Positions 31,624 to 40,615 of a stretch of 64,000 nucleotides of DNA are shown here, piece after piece. Under the pieces are notes generated by a model. The model saw only the letters and a list, made by a program, of their open reading frames with translations, was not told where the DNA came from and did not search any database. The position numbers were made by a program, and so were the translations under genes. Within the stretch, counting starts at the first letter, position 1. Each line of letters begins with the position of its first letter. Origin of the DNA: Polaribacter atrinae (GTDB lineage: Bacteria; Bacteroidota; Bacteroidia; Flavobacteriales; Flavobacteriaceae). The stretch covers positions 3,842,501 through 3,906,500 of the forward strand of contig NZ_CP150660.1 in the NCBI RefSeq assembly GCF_038023995.1, written 5' to 3'.

Positions 31624-32456
31624 GAATTTAAAAGGATATAATTAGAATGTTTAGAAGCATCTAATTCATTAAAAATTTTGTTATTACTCTCTAAAAAAGC
31701 AACATTTCTAATGTATTGATACGTGATTTTGTATATTTCAGATTCCGGCTCAATATCTCCCGTAAAAAATAAAGCAATTTTTTCTACATCTAGTTTTAAT
31801 TGTTCGAATGTAAATAAGATGTAATAGATAAAATCTTCTTTTGTTTGAAAGTTAAATGAATTTGAAAATTGCAATTCTTTATTTTGTAGTATTACAATAT
31901 CGTAATTTTCTTTAGAAACATTGACAAAGACTTTTTTCTCATTAGAATTATTAGACGAAATTAATTTTTCAATTAAAATAGTTAAATGGTGTTTGTATTC
32001 AAACTCTCCAAAATTTTGAAATAAGTAATTGTTAATATTTACATATGGTACATATACATTTTTTGCATGTATGCTTTCTATATCATCGTAAGCAATAAAA
32101 TCTGTTGCTAATGTTTTAATATTAAAATTAAGATAGTCAGAAAGGATGTCTTCAGAAAAATATTGATTAGGTACTATTGAAAATAAATTGTTTTGATGAA
32201 TAACTAATACAGAAGAAAAATCTTTTTGTAGATGAATGTCTGTTTTAAATATTTCTTCTATTTTTTTTAAGAGACTTTCTGGGGTTAATTGTTTTTCATT
32301 AAAAACATATTCCGAAAAGTAACTTGTTTCTTTTGTACTGTTATTTATGATACAAAAAGAAAATCCATCCAAATTAAATTGGATGGATAACTTTGTATCT
32401 TTTGTGTGTGTTACAGTATTTCTACTATTCTTCTTTATCACTGTCTTTTTTATCAT
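31620..32456 (-). CDS. DUF3822 family protein
   Basis: About 278 aa from the ATG at 32456 (MIKKTVIKKNSRNT); an earlier ATG at 32492 would overlap the upstream gene by 68 bp. ASKHA-like beta strands (LSIQFNLDGFSFCIINNSTKE; NYDIVILQNKELQFSNSFNFQTKEDFIYYILFTFEQL) fit the DUF3822 family, common next to rsmD in Bacteroidota. Function unknown. Confidence 0.82.
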   Translation of the reverse strand: MIKKTVIKKNSRNTVTHTKDTKLSIQFNLDGFSFCIINNSTKETSYFSEYVFNEKQLTPESLLKKIEEIFKTDIHLQKDFSSVLVIHQNNLFSIVPNQYFSEDILSDYLNFNIKTLATDFIAYDDIESIHAKNVYVPYVNINNYLFQNFGEFEYKHHLTILIEKLISSNNSNEKKVFVNVSKENYDIVILQNKELQFSNSFNFQTKEDFIYYILFTFEQLKLDVEKIALFFTGDIEPESEIYKITYQYIRNVAFLESNNKIFNELDASKHSNYILLNS

Positions 32457-33159
32457 AAGATGGAGGCCAATTACCACCAGTTGAAACTTCATCTAAAGAA
32501 CCAACAGAAACATATTCTCCTTTAATTTGGTCTGTTGCAATTTGCTCTAATTCTTGTTTTAAAAGAGATTCATTCATTCCTTTTAAAATGTCTTGTTTAG
32601 GCGTTTTAACATAAAAAGTTGGTACTACCATTCCTGGTACTTTTTCTACTGTTCCTACTTCAATCTCAAATTCTTTTCCTTCTACACCAGGTACTTTGAA
32701 CATTTCTTTGTAGTTTTTTCCTTTAAAATACTTAGAAACTGGCTCGTAACCGATAGTATCTGTTTTTCTTTTTTCTACATCAATAATAATTCCACCACCT
32801 CTGTTTTCTTTCTCTACAATAGTTTTAGTTTCTGTTAAGGCTAATTGTGCCGTATCAATAAACTTTATTAATGCATTTTTGTCTTTAGTGTATTGTCCTG
32901 TTACTTCAAAATGTTTAACTTCTGCATCTCTTATTATTTTTAAGTTTTCTACAACTTTGCTGTACTTGACCACTTTGGTTTTGTTAAAAATAATAGGCTC
33001 CATAATACCGTAGTATATCTTAGAAACTAAAAAAGCGGTTAAAGCCAAAAGTAATATAGAGGCAATCCACCTTAATTTTAATGGTAAAAATTTAACTATA
33101 ATAAAAGCTAGTAATATTGCAACTAAAACAGCTGCCAAAATCATTCCAAGTAATCCCAT
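32425..33159 (-). CDS. unknown membrane-anchored protein
   Basis: 244 aa: two N-terminal membrane helices (MILAAVLVAILLAFIIVKFL and WIASILLLALTAFLVSKIYY) and a soluble C-terminal part with EFEIEVGTVEKVPGMVVPTFYV. Found in similar order beside DUF3822-rsmD in related genomes to my recollection; no function known. Its end overlaps the start of the DUF3822 gene by 32 bp. Confidence 0.75.
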   Translation of the reverse strand: MGLLGMILAAVLVAILLAFIIVKFLPLKLRWIASILLLALTAFLVSKIYYGIMEPIIFNKTKVVKYSKVVENLKIIRDAEVKHFEVTGQYTKDKNALIKFIDTAQLALTETKTIVEKENRGGGIIIDVEKRKTDTIGYEPVSKYFKGKNYKEMFKVPGVEGKEFEIEVGTVEKVPGMVVPTFYVKTPKQDILKGMNESLLKQELEQIATDQIKGEYVSVGSLDEVSTGGNWPPSYDKKDSDKEE

Positions 33160-33240
33160 TGTTAAGTATTTTTTTTAATAGTCCTAAGGCAAATCTACAA
33201 TTTTTTTTTTATGATAAAAACTTTTATTTACAATTCAATG

Positions 33241-33249
33241 TATCTTTGT
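33241..33249 (+). promoter_or_regulatory. promoter -7 element of the RecD-like helicase gene
   Basis: TATCTTTGT, an exact TAnnTTTG match, lies 16 nt before the ATG at 33265. It rules out the longer in-frame start at 33211. Confidence 0.6.
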
Positions 33250-33264
33250 TGTATTAATTTTTAT

Positions 33265-34689
33265 ATGATAAATAAAACAGCCGATTTTTACGCAGAATTA
33301 TTGAAAAAATTTCAATTTTCTCCAACAACTAAACAGAATAAATTATTAAATCTTTTAAGTGATTTTAGTTTTACAGAGGATACAGATGCTTTGTTTTTAC
33401 TAAAAGGGTACGCAGGTACCGGAAAAACAACAAGTATTAGTGCTTATGTTAACAGTTTAGGGGCTATTGGTAAGAAAGCAGTTTTATTAGCACCAACAGG
33501 TAGGGCTGCAAAAGTAATTTCTGTATATTCTAAAAGACCTGCATTTACCATCCATAAAAAAATATATTTCCCCAAAAAACAATCAAATGGTGGTGTAGGG
33601 TTTGTTTTGCAACCCAATAAACATAGAAATACTATTTTTATTGTTGATGAGGCTTCTATGATTCCAGATAGTAGACAGAACCAGAAATTGTTTGATTCTG
33701 GCTCTTTGCTAGATGATTTAATCAGATATGTGTACTCGGGGCATCAATGTAAATTAATATTTATTGGAGATACTGCACAATTGCCTCCTGTAAAATTAAA
33801 TATCAGTCCTGCTTTAGAAGAGGATACTTTGGTGTATGATTATCATAAAAACGTAACAGAAATAGAATTAGATGAAGTAATGCGTCAGCATGAAGATTCT
33901 GGTATTCTTGCAAATGCAACTTTATTAAGGTTAATGATTCAAAATGATGCCATTAATTTTAAGTTTGATATTAATTTTCCAGATATCGTACGGTTAGATG
34001 ATGGTTATGATATAGAAGATGCGTTAGTTACTGCCTACGATAGTGATGGAGTAGAGGATACAGCGTTTATTGTTCGTTCTAATAAAAGAGCGAATGAATA
34101 TAATCAACAAATTAGAATGAAAATTCGTGGGCAAGAAAATGAAATTTCTGCAGGTGATTATATAATGGTTGTGAAAAACAATTATTTTTGGCTAAAAGAA
34201 AATTCAACCGCAGGTTTTATTGCCAATGGTGATATTTGTGAAGTTTTAAAAATATTTTCGATTAAAGAATTGTACGGTTTTAAATTTGCTGAAGTAGAAG
34301 TCCGTATGATTGATTATCCAGATATGCAGCCATTTGAAACTGTTTTATTGTTAGATACTTTAACAAGTGAATCACCTTCTTTAACTTATGATGAATCAAA
34401 CAAATTATATCAGGCTGTAAAAGAAGATTACGCACATTTAAAATCGAAGTCTAAACAGTTTATGGAGATTAAAAAGAATTTGTTTTTTAATGCATTACAA
34501 GTTAAATTCTCTTATGCGATGACATGCCATAAATCTCAAGGTGGGCAATGGAAAACAGTGTTTATTGAGCAGCCTTATTTACCAGAGGGTGTGTCTAAAG
34601 AATATTATAGGTGGTTGTACACAGCATTAACTAGAGCGCAAGAAAAATTATATTTAATTGGTTTTAAAGATGAGTTTTTTGAAGAGTAA
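33265..34689 (+). CDS. RecD-like superfamily 1 DNA helicase (AAA family ATPase)
   Basis: 474 aa from the chosen start. Walker A GYAGTGKTTSI, LLAPTGRAAKVIS (Ia), IVDEASMI (II), FIGDTAQLPPV (III), then a UvrD-like C-terminal domain with YAMTCHKSQGGQW (V) and WLYTALTRAQEKLYLIGF (VI). Size and motif set fit RecD2-like 5'-3' helicases seen widely in Bacteroidota. Monocistronic. Confidence 0.9.
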   Translation: MINKTADFYAELLKKFQFSPTTKQNKLLNLLSDFSFTEDTDALFLLKGYAGTGKTTSISAYVNSLGAIGKKAVLLAPTGRAAKVISVYSKRPAFTIHKKIYFPKKQSNGGVGFVLQPNKHRNTIFIVDEASMIPDSRQNQKLFDSGSLLDDLIRYVYSGHQCKLIFIGDTAQLPPVKLNISPALEEDTLVYDYHKNVTEIELDEVMRQHEDSGILANATLLRLMIQNDAINFKFDINFPDIVRLDDGYDIEDALVTAYDSDGVEDTAFIVRSNKRANEYNQQIRMKIRGQENEISAGDYIMVVKNNYFWLKENSTAGFIANGDICEVLKIFSIKELYGFKFAEVEVRMIDYPDMQPFETVLLLDTLTSESPSLTYDESNKLYQAVKEDYAHLKSKSKQFMEIKKNLFFNALQVKFSYAMTCHKSQGGQWKTVFIEQPYLPEGVSKEYYRWLYTALTRAQEKLYLIGFKDEFFEE

Positions 34690-34834
34690 TTACGTGATCC
34701 ATTATTACAAATATTTATCAACAATGATTCTTTGCACATCGTTAAAAATAACCTTTTTAAAGCTGCGTTTTATTACGGGTGTCATTATATTGCTAAAGTA
34801 AAAAGAAAACTAAATACGGTTTCGGAAAACTATT

Positions 34835-35785
34835 TTAATGTAGCAGGTAGTTAATGGCTATACGTCCGTATCTGTGTCCGTTTGTAAATCGTAAATCTTT
34901 AGACTTGCTTGTGTTGTAGTGGAACGAATATCCAAAGTTAAATCGATTTGCTGTAAATTTTAATCCTAATTCAAGGTTAAAAACGACAGGCATTAAATCG
35001 TTGGTGATTGGACTTGTGTCATTTAAAAAACTTCCTTGCAAAGTTGCGTCATAGATTGCGTAGCGTAATGTTGGTTTTATGTAGAAAAAAGATTCTACTT
35101 CTCTAAAATAATTGGTTTGTTCATTATTTAGATTAGTGTCAAACGCAATAGAATTTGCTAAATTTTGCAGAGGCTTTAGTCCGATTCTACCACACGCCCC
35201 CGTAGAAATATTAGTGTAAACAGTCCCTAGATTTACATTGTTAGTCCAAGTAATATCAAAATTACTATTCTTGTTTTTTACAATGGTTTTTAAATATTCA
35301 GCATTAAAGTTTAATGCAAAAGCATTTTTTATTTGATATTCCCAACCTATCGCTTGTTTAAAGCCATAAATGTTATGTATAAGTTCTTGTAATTCCTCTG
35401 CATAAGAATTAGCGCCAATTACTCCAATTTGAGCAGTGGTGTTAAAAACTTGGTTATTTTTATAGACTCTTTTTATTCCAAAACTTCCGTATAAATAGCC
35501 TGCAAAAGGTCTATCGTGGTTGCTTACATCTTGCACTGTAGCTTTAAACGGGGTATACATTTCGTGGTTTATTTTCCATTCTAATATTCGTTTCTCTAAA
35601 GACTCTTTTTTGTTTTTAGAAAGATAGCTATAGCTTAAGAAAACCCCACTTGTATAATATCGATCTCTAAGAGCAGAAACATATAAATCGTTATCTGTAA
35701 TAAGACTAATTTCTTTTGAGAATTTTTCTTGAGCAATCGAAAATGAAGATATAAAGAGAGCTAGACTAAGTATTAAGTATTTCAT
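34835..35785 (-). CDS. LpxR-like lipid A deacylase family protein
   Basis: 316 aa with signal peptide (MKYLILSLALFISSFSIAQ). The mature start EKFSKEISLITDNDLYVSALRDRYYTSGVFLSYSYL, with N-D and R-D-R-Y-Y-T-x-G, matches LpxR outer-membrane 3'-O-deacylases (DUF2219), and YSF/aromatic-rich beta strands and RYGRIAINYLLH at the end fit a 12-strand barrel. Expected in the outer membrane, trimming lipid A acyl chains. Catalytic residues were not individually checked. Confidence 0.83.
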   Translation of the reverse strand: MKYLILSLALFISSFSIAQEKFSKEISLITDNDLYVSALRDRYYTSGVFLSYSYLSKNKKESLEKRILEWKINHEMYTPFKATVQDVSNHDRPFAGYLYGSFGIKRVYKNNQVFNTTAQIGVIGANSYAEELQELIHNIYGFKQAIGWEYQIKNAFALNFNAEYLKTIVKNKNSNFDITWTNNVNLGTVYTNISTGACGRIGLKPLQNLANSIAFDTNLNNEQTNYFREVESFFYIKPTLRYAIYDATLQGSFLNDTSPITNDLMPVVFNLELGLKFTANRFNFGYSFHYNTSKSKDLRFTNGHRYGRIAINYLLH

Positions 35786-35878
35786 AATTAACAAATATAA
35801 AATAACTTATTTAAAATGATTTTTTTTTCATGTATTTCTAAAAAAAAGTAGCTATTTTAGTCCTAGTAAATAGAATTT

Positions 35879-36733
35879 ATGGAAATTAAAGAAGGATTAA
35901 GTTCAGAAGACTTTCAAAGTGTTAAAAATAATAAAGAGTTATTAGCACTTATAGGTGAAAAGAATGAGGCTTGTAAGAAAGTGAAAAAAACGATTATATA
36001 TAATGAAGAACTAAGGTTACTTCAAATAGAGCTAGTTAAATTACAACGATGGATTTCTAATACCAACCAGCGTGTTGCCATTATTTTTGAAGGACGAGAT
36101 GCAGCTGGTAAAGGTGGTAATATTCGTAGATTTATGGAGCACCTAAATCCGCGTTCTAGTAGATTGGTTGCCTTAAATAAGCCTACAGAAATAGAAAAAG
36201 GACAATGGTATTTTCAGCGCTATATAAAAGAGTTGCCAAACCCTGGTGAAATTGTTTTTTTTGATAGAAGCTGGTATAATAGAGCTGTTGTAGAGCCTGT
36301 TATGGGGTTTTGTTCAGATCAACAATATAAAGAGTTTTTGGTGCAAGTGCCCGAGTTTGAGCACATGATGTATGAGGATGGTGTTGTTATCATTAAGTTT
36401 TGGTTATCTATAAGTAAAGATGAGCAGCTAAGGCGTTTTGAGGGAAGGAAAGAAAATCCATTAAAAAGATGGAAATTTAGTCCTGTTGATAAACAAGGTC
36501 AAATTCTTTGGGATAGATATACGCATTATAAGGGAGAAATGTTCTCAAAGACACATACTTCTTATAGCCCTTGGATGATGATAAAAACGAATGATAAAAA
36601 AGTAGCAAGACTAGAAGCTATTAGACATGTTTTATCTCAATTTGATTACGAGGATAAGGAAGCCAAAACAATTTTAACACCAGATCCTAATGTTGTAATG
36701 CGTTACTATAGGTCTAACACTAATATAGATTAA
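35879..36733 (+). CDS. polyphosphate kinase 2 family protein (copy 1)
   Basis: 284 aa. Walker A-like FEGRDAAGKGGNIRRFMEHLNPR, lid RYIKELPNPGEIVFFDRSWYNRAVVEPVMGF and the final KTHTSYSPWMMIKTNDKKVARLEAIRHVL identify PPK2, which moves phosphate between polyphosphate and nucleotides (GDP/GTP or ADP/ATP). Start and 7-bp spacing to copy 2 imply one transcript. Confidence 0.95.
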   Translation: MEIKEGLSSEDFQSVKNNKELLALIGEKNEACKKVKKTIIYNEELRLLQIELVKLQRWISNTNQRVAIIFEGRDAAGKGGNIRRFMEHLNPRSSRLVALNKPTEIEKGQWYFQRYIKELPNPGEIVFFDRSWYNRAVVEPVMGFCSDQQYKEFLVQVPEFEHMMYEDGVVIIKFWLSISKDEQLRRFEGRKENPLKRWKFSPVDKQGQILWDRYTHYKGEMFSKTHTSYSPWMMIKTNDKKVARLEAIRHVLSQFDYEDKEAKTILTPDPNVVMRYYRSNTNID

Positions 36734-36740
36734 ATTTAAT

Positions 36741-37520
36741 ATGGAAATATCACCTAAAAATTTAAAAAAATTAAATTCTAAGAAAGGTTTATTAGCGCTG
36801 TTGTCTAAAGAACCTCTATATATAGAAAGAGCCATTAGATATGTAGATTATCAAAGAAAGCTTGAAAGTTTACAAGTGGAGTTGATACGTTTACAAAAAT
36901 GGGCGATTAATAATAATGAAAGAATAATTATTGTTTTTCAAGGTAGAGATGCTGCAGGAAAAGGAGGGGCTATTAGAAGGCTTACAGAGCGTATTAATCC
37001 ACGTCACATGCGTATTGTTGCGTTACCAAAACCTTCCGAAGATGAACAGTCTCAATGGTATTTTCAAAGATATGTAGAGCAGTTTCCTAAAGCAGGAGAA
37101 ATAGTGTTTTTTGATAGAAGTTGGTACAATAGAGCGGTTATAGAGCCAGTGAATGACTTCTGTACCCAAGATGAGTATAATATTTTTATGAACCAGGTAA
37201 ATGATTTTGAAAGAATGATTTTAGAATCTGGAATTCATTTAGTAAAAATATATATGTCGATTTCTAAAAAAGAACAAGCAAAACGTTTTGCGGACATAAA
37301 AAGCGATCCATTAAAGCAATGGAAAATGACCAAGTTAGATGAAAAGGCTCAACTGCTATGGGACGATTATACAGAGTATAAGAAAGCGATGTTTCAAAAA
37401 ACACATACAGAGCTTTCTCCTTGGAAAATAATTAGAGCAAATAGAAAAACGGAAGCGCGTGTAAATGTGATTAATCATATTTTAAATCGTATTCCTTATG
37501 ATAAGAATTTAGAGGTTTAA
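36741..37520 (+). CDS. polyphosphate kinase 2 family protein (copy 2)
   Basis: 259 aa, with the same motifs as copy 1: FQGRDAAGKGGAIRRLTERINPR, RYVEQFPKAGEIVFFDRSWYNRAVIEPVNDF, KTHTELSPWKIIRANRKTEARVNVI. It is clearly diverged from copy 1 (shorter N-terminus), so the pair is an old duplication and the enzymes may prefer different nucleotides. Confidence 0.95.
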   Translation: MEISPKNLKKLNSKKGLLALLSKEPLYIERAIRYVDYQRKLESLQVELIRLQKWAINNNERIIIVFQGRDAAGKGGAIRRLTERINPRHMRIVALPKPSEDEQSQWYFQRYVEQFPKAGEIVFFDRSWYNRAVIEPVNDFCTQDEYNIFMNQVNDFERMILESGIHLVKIYMSISKKEQAKRFADIKSDPLKQWKMTKLDEKAQLLWDDYTEYKKAMFQKTHTELSPWKIIRANRKTEARVNVINHILNRIPYDKNLEV

Positions 37521-37555
37521 AAAACCAAAAATTCTTTTTAATATTTTAAGCAAAA

Positions 37556-37587
37556 AAAAGACTTCATATGAAAATATGAAGTCTTTT
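37556..37587. terminator. bidirectional terminator, ppk2 / tRNA-Gly
   Basis: Hairpin AAAGACTTCATAT/ATATGAAGTCTTT with GAAA loop and runs of A and T on both sides. Confidence 0.88.
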
Positions 37588-37588
37588 G

Positions 37589-37661
37589 AGCGAAAGACCG
37601 GGTTCGAACCGGCGACATTCAGCTTGGAAGGCTGACGCTCTACCAACTGAGCTACTTTCGC
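37589..37661 (-). tRNA. tRNA-Gly (TCC anticodon)
   Basis: 73 nt cloverleaf beginning GCGAAAGTAGCTCAG, anticodon loop CTTCCAA, T-arm CCGGTTCGAACCCGG, 7-bp acceptor stem; CCA not encoded. Confidence 0.95.
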
Positions 37662-37726
37662 ATTATTGGTAAGCGGTTGCAAATATAACATGTTTTTTAA
37701 TATCTGCAACCTTTTTTTGAAAAAAA

Positions 37727-38173
37727 TTAATAAAATTTTTTATCGTCTCGTAATACCTTTAAAAAATGGAAGCCATAGATGTTGTATCCTTCATTATAAT
37801 AGAACTTATGAGATTTAGGATTGCTAGAATATGCATTTAATTCAATAGCTTCACAACCTTTATTTTTAACATGATTGTCAATCCAGTTAAAGAGTTGTTT
37901 TCCAAGTCCTTGTCCTCTTGTGGCTTCGTCAATTATTACATGATCTGGTTCTACAGATTTACCTATATAGTGTCTTGTAGAGTACCAAAGACCAGATATT
38001 CCTACTAGTTTTTCATCTACATATAGCCCGATACATTCGTAATTTGTATTTTTTGATATTTCTATAACTCTTTCTTTTAATATGTCTAAAGGAGTTTTTG
38101 TGTTTAATTTTGTTAAAAGCTGAATTATTGTCAAAATATCTTCTGCGTCAATTACTTTTATTAGTGTATTCAT
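37727..38173 (-). CDS. GNAT family N-acetyltransferase
   Basis: 148 aa. A GNAT core with VDEKLVGISGLWY, the acetyl-CoA loop EATRGQGLGKQLFNWID (R-G-x-G-x-G/A type) and GCEAIELNAYSSNPKSHKFYYNEGYNIYGF, typical of single-domain acetyltransferases. Substrate unknown. Own terminator follows downstream genes at 38277. Confidence 0.9.
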   Translation of the reverse strand: MNTLIKVIDAEDILTIIQLLTKLNTKTPLDILKERVIEISKNTNYECIGLYVDEKLVGISGLWYSTRHYIGKSVEPDHVIIDEATRGQGLGKQLFNWIDNHVKNKGCEAIELNAYSSNPKSHKFYYNEGYNIYGFHFLKVLRDDKKFY

Positions 38174-38276
38174 GCGTTATAATTTAATAAAGTATGTATT
38201 GTTGGTCTTTATTTGTACTTCAAATTCTACAAAAAGTTATATTTTGTCTATTGCTGAATTTAATTTGTTTGTAAAT

Positions 38277-38307
38277 AAAAACCTCAAACGAATGTTTGAG
38301 GTTTTTA
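38277..38307. terminator. intrinsic terminator
   Basis: Stem AAAACCTCAAAC/GTTTGAGGTTTT with GAAT loop; T-runs on both strands. It lies between the esterase operon end (minus strand) and the GNAT gene. Confidence 0.85.
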
Positions 38308-38366
38308 TTAATCTTATTCGTTAGTTTTATTAGACTAGGTAGTTCGTTTATCTTAAGTATAGAAAA

Positions 38367-39008
38367 TTACAAACGTTCTTCAATCCAGGTTTTAAAACTG
38401 TAAAAATTTTGTGGAGCAACACCATGCCCAACAGGATATTCTGAATACACATTTTTAAGCCCTAAATTATCTAAAAAAGGTTTGCTTTTTCGTGCCCATT
38501 CTATTGGGATAACTTGGTCTACAGTTCCGTGAGAACAATAATAATCAGTTTCTATTTCTTTTGAAATAGCAGTTGGTAGCAATTCTGTGTTTACATATGC
38601 GCTTAAAGCAATTACGTGTTGCACTTTATTTGGGTAGAAAAAACTTAAAGAGTAACTTAAAGCTGCTCCCTGACTAAAACCTAGTAAAAAAGTTTTTTCT
38701 GGATTTGTGTTGTATTTTGTTTTTACTTCATCAATAAAGATGGCAATTTTATCTATAGACTCTTTTGCTTGTTCTAAATCTGAGAACTTACCATTTATAT
38801 CATCAAAATTAATAGCGTACCAAGCGTAGCTTCCGGCACCTAGAGTATAAGGTGCTTGTGCACTTACAATTAATAATTCGTCTGGTAATTCTTCAGCAAA
38901 AGAAAATAAATCTTGCTCATTGCTTCCGTAGCCATGTAGTAAAACTAATAAAGGCGGGTTTTTAGCAATTTTTTTGGGTTGTCTAACTATGTATTGTAGA
39001 TCGCTCAT
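38367..39008 (-). CDS. alpha/beta hydrolase (carboxylesterase/phospholipase type)
   Basis: 213 aa. LLVLLHGYGSNEQDLFSFAEELPDEL, nucleophile elbow FLLGFSQGAALSYSL (GFSQG), aspartate in CSHGTVDQVIPIEWARKS and histidine in PVGHGVAP form the catalytic triad of the abhydrolase_2 family. Cytoplasmic esterase; substrate unknown. It is 21 bp from the small membrane protein gene. Confidence 0.92.
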   Translation of the reverse strand: MSDLQYIVRQPKKIAKNPPLLVLLHGYGSNEQDLFSFAEELPDELLIVSAQAPYTLGAGSYAWYAINFDDINGKFSDLEQAKESIDKIAIFIDEVKTKYNTNPEKTFLLGFSQGAALSYSLSFFYPNKVQHVIALSAYVNTELLPTAISKEIETDYYCSHGTVDQVIPIEWARKSKPFLDNLGLKNVYSEYPVGHGVAPQNFYSFKTWIEERL

Positions 39009-39029
39009 TTATATTCCTTTTTAATATAA

Positions 39030-39356
39030 TTATATGTTTTTAAACCATTCTTGAAATTGGTCTCCAATTACGGGAATCGTTTTTTCTTCACCTTTAACGG
39101 CTCCAATTAAAGAAATAACCCATAATACTAATAATATAGCACTTACAATTATTCCTGCTGTTCCTCCTATAAACTTATAAATGATCCATCCGTTTAAAAA
39201 TTGAGCCAAGTTTAAACCAACCATTTGTCTGATATAGAAATTAGCAAAAGAATTCTTTTTACTGTTGTTCATAAAAAAAGCAATGATTAAACCAATAACC
39301 CATAAATGACTTATAATTGCTGTTGTTTTACCTTCGTTTACTGTTTGGTTTATCAT
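39030..39356 (-). CDS. small membrane protein (DUF4870-like)
   Basis: 108 aa with three hydrophobic segments (AIISHLWVIGLIIAFFM, LAQFLNGWIIYKFIGG, AGIIVSAILLVLWVISLIGAV) and a cytoplasmic GEEKTIPVIGDQFQEWF tail that fits the DUF4870/Tic20-like pattern. Function unknown. Confidence 0.7.
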   Translation of the reverse strand: MINQTVNEGKTTAIISHLWVIGLIIAFFMNNSKKNSFANFYIRQMVGLNLAQFLNGWIIYKFIGGTAGIIVSAILLVLWVISLIGAVKGEEKTIPVIGDQFQEWFKNI

Positions 39357-39361
39357 GCTGT

Positions 39362-40615
39362 TTATTTTAGTATTAATTGATTATTTGCGTAAATTCCGTA
39401 GGCTTTTCCCTTTAATTTTTTATCTAAAAAAGCACTGTTTTTAGAGGTTGATAAAATATCTGCTCTTGTAAAAGTATAGTTATGTTCAGGGTTAAATAAA
39501 GTAATTTCTGCTTTAGAGTTTTCTTTGATAGAATGGTTTTCTAAGCCAAAAACACTTTTAGGTTTGCTTGTAAGGTTTTCTATAAAGTCTTGTAAGTTTA
39601 AAACTGAATTAATTGCTCCAAAAGCACTTTCTAAACCGATAGTTCCGTCTTTAGCTTCACTAAATTCTAGTTTTTTTTGCTCGATGTCAATTGGGTTGTG
39701 GTCTGAAGTGATAATATCGATAACTCCAGATTTAATTCCTTTTATCAAGCTTTTTAAATCGGCTTTTGTTCTTAAAGGAGGGTTTACCTTGTAGTTGCTG
39801 TCAAAACCATGTAGTTCATCGTCAGATAAAGTTAAATGATGTATAGCAACACTACAAGTAACTTGCAGTCCTTTCTTTTTTGCTTCTTTAATTAGCTCAA
39901 CAGATTTTGTGGTAGAAATGGTTGGAATATGTAATTTTCCGCCTGTATATTCTAATAAATATAAATCTCTTGCAATTTGTATGTGTTCTGCTAAAGTAGG
40001 ACTTCCTTTAAGGCCTAATTTTGTGCTATTAACACCTTCGTTTGCAATTCCTTCTCCAGCAATTGAGTTGTTTTTAGGGAAACTGAAAACCAAACCGTCA
40101 AAATTTTGAGCATACAAAAGCGCAATTTTCATCAAGTTGTCGTTTGCAACTGGTTTATTGTAGTCAGCAAAAGCAATTGCTCCAGATTGCTGCATGTCGT
40201 ACAACTCTGCCATGTCAATACCTTTGCTGTTTTGCGTAAGTGCAGCAATAGGGTATAGGTTTGTGGCAAATCCGTTTGCTTTGTTTCTTAAGAATTCAAC
40301 GGCAGCCTTATTGTCTATTACTGGGTTTGAGTTTGCGTTTACTGCTACAGATGTAAAGCCACTTTTTGCAGCAACGTCTAATCCGTTTTTAATGTTTTCT
40401 CGTTCTTCGTAGCCAGGTTCTCCAAAAGATACACTGGTGTCAAACCAACCGCAAGAAACGTGTAAATTATCTAGTGCTACCACTTGGTAATTATTGTTCT
40501 CTATGGAATCCTCAATTTTAGTAATGATTCCGTCGGTAATAAGAATGTCTTTTTGTTGTTGATGATATGGGCTTGAAGTGTCTATAATCGTTGCCGATTT
40601 TAAAAGCGTGGTCAT
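39362..40615 (-). CDS. dihydroorotase-like protein lacking the HxH metal motif
   Basis: 417 aa amidohydrolase. The N-terminal strand reads CGWFDTSVSFGEPGYEERENI where active class I dihydroorotases read D-x-H-x-H-x-R-x-P-G: both histidines are replaced. Other dihydroorotase segments remain (VAIHHLTLSDDEL, KVNPPLRTKADLKSLIKGI, IITSDHNP). It therefore looks like the non-catalytic PyrC homologue class, possibly associated with aspartate transcarbamoylase as in Pseudomonas, or a neofunctional enzyme. The 4-bp overlap with the BatA gene suggests co-translation. Confidence 0.83.
   Translation of the reverse strand: MTTLLKSATIIDTSSPYHQQQKDILITDGIITKIEDSIENNNYQVVALDNLHVSCGWFDTSVSFGEPGYEERENIKNGLDVAAKSGFTSVAVNANSNPVIDNKAAVEFLRNKANGFATNLYPIAALTQNSKGIDMAELYDMQQSGAIAFADYNKPVANDNLMKIALLYAQNFDGLVFSFPKNNSIAGEGIANEGVNSTKLGLKGSPTLAEHIQIARDLYLLEYTGGKLHIPTISTTKSVELIKEAKKKGLQVTCSVAIHHLTLSDDELHGFDSNYKVNPPLRTKADLKSLIKGIKSGVIDIITSDHNPIDIEQKKLEFSEAKDGTIGLESAFGAINSVLNLQDFIENLTSKPKSVFGLENHSIKENSKAEITLFNPEHNYTFTRADILSTSKNSAFLDKKLKGKAYGIYANNQLILK

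Noticed and set aside
33211..33264. Upstream start of the RecD-like helicase
   Set aside because: A TAnnTTTG promoter box at 33241-33249 lies inside that extension.
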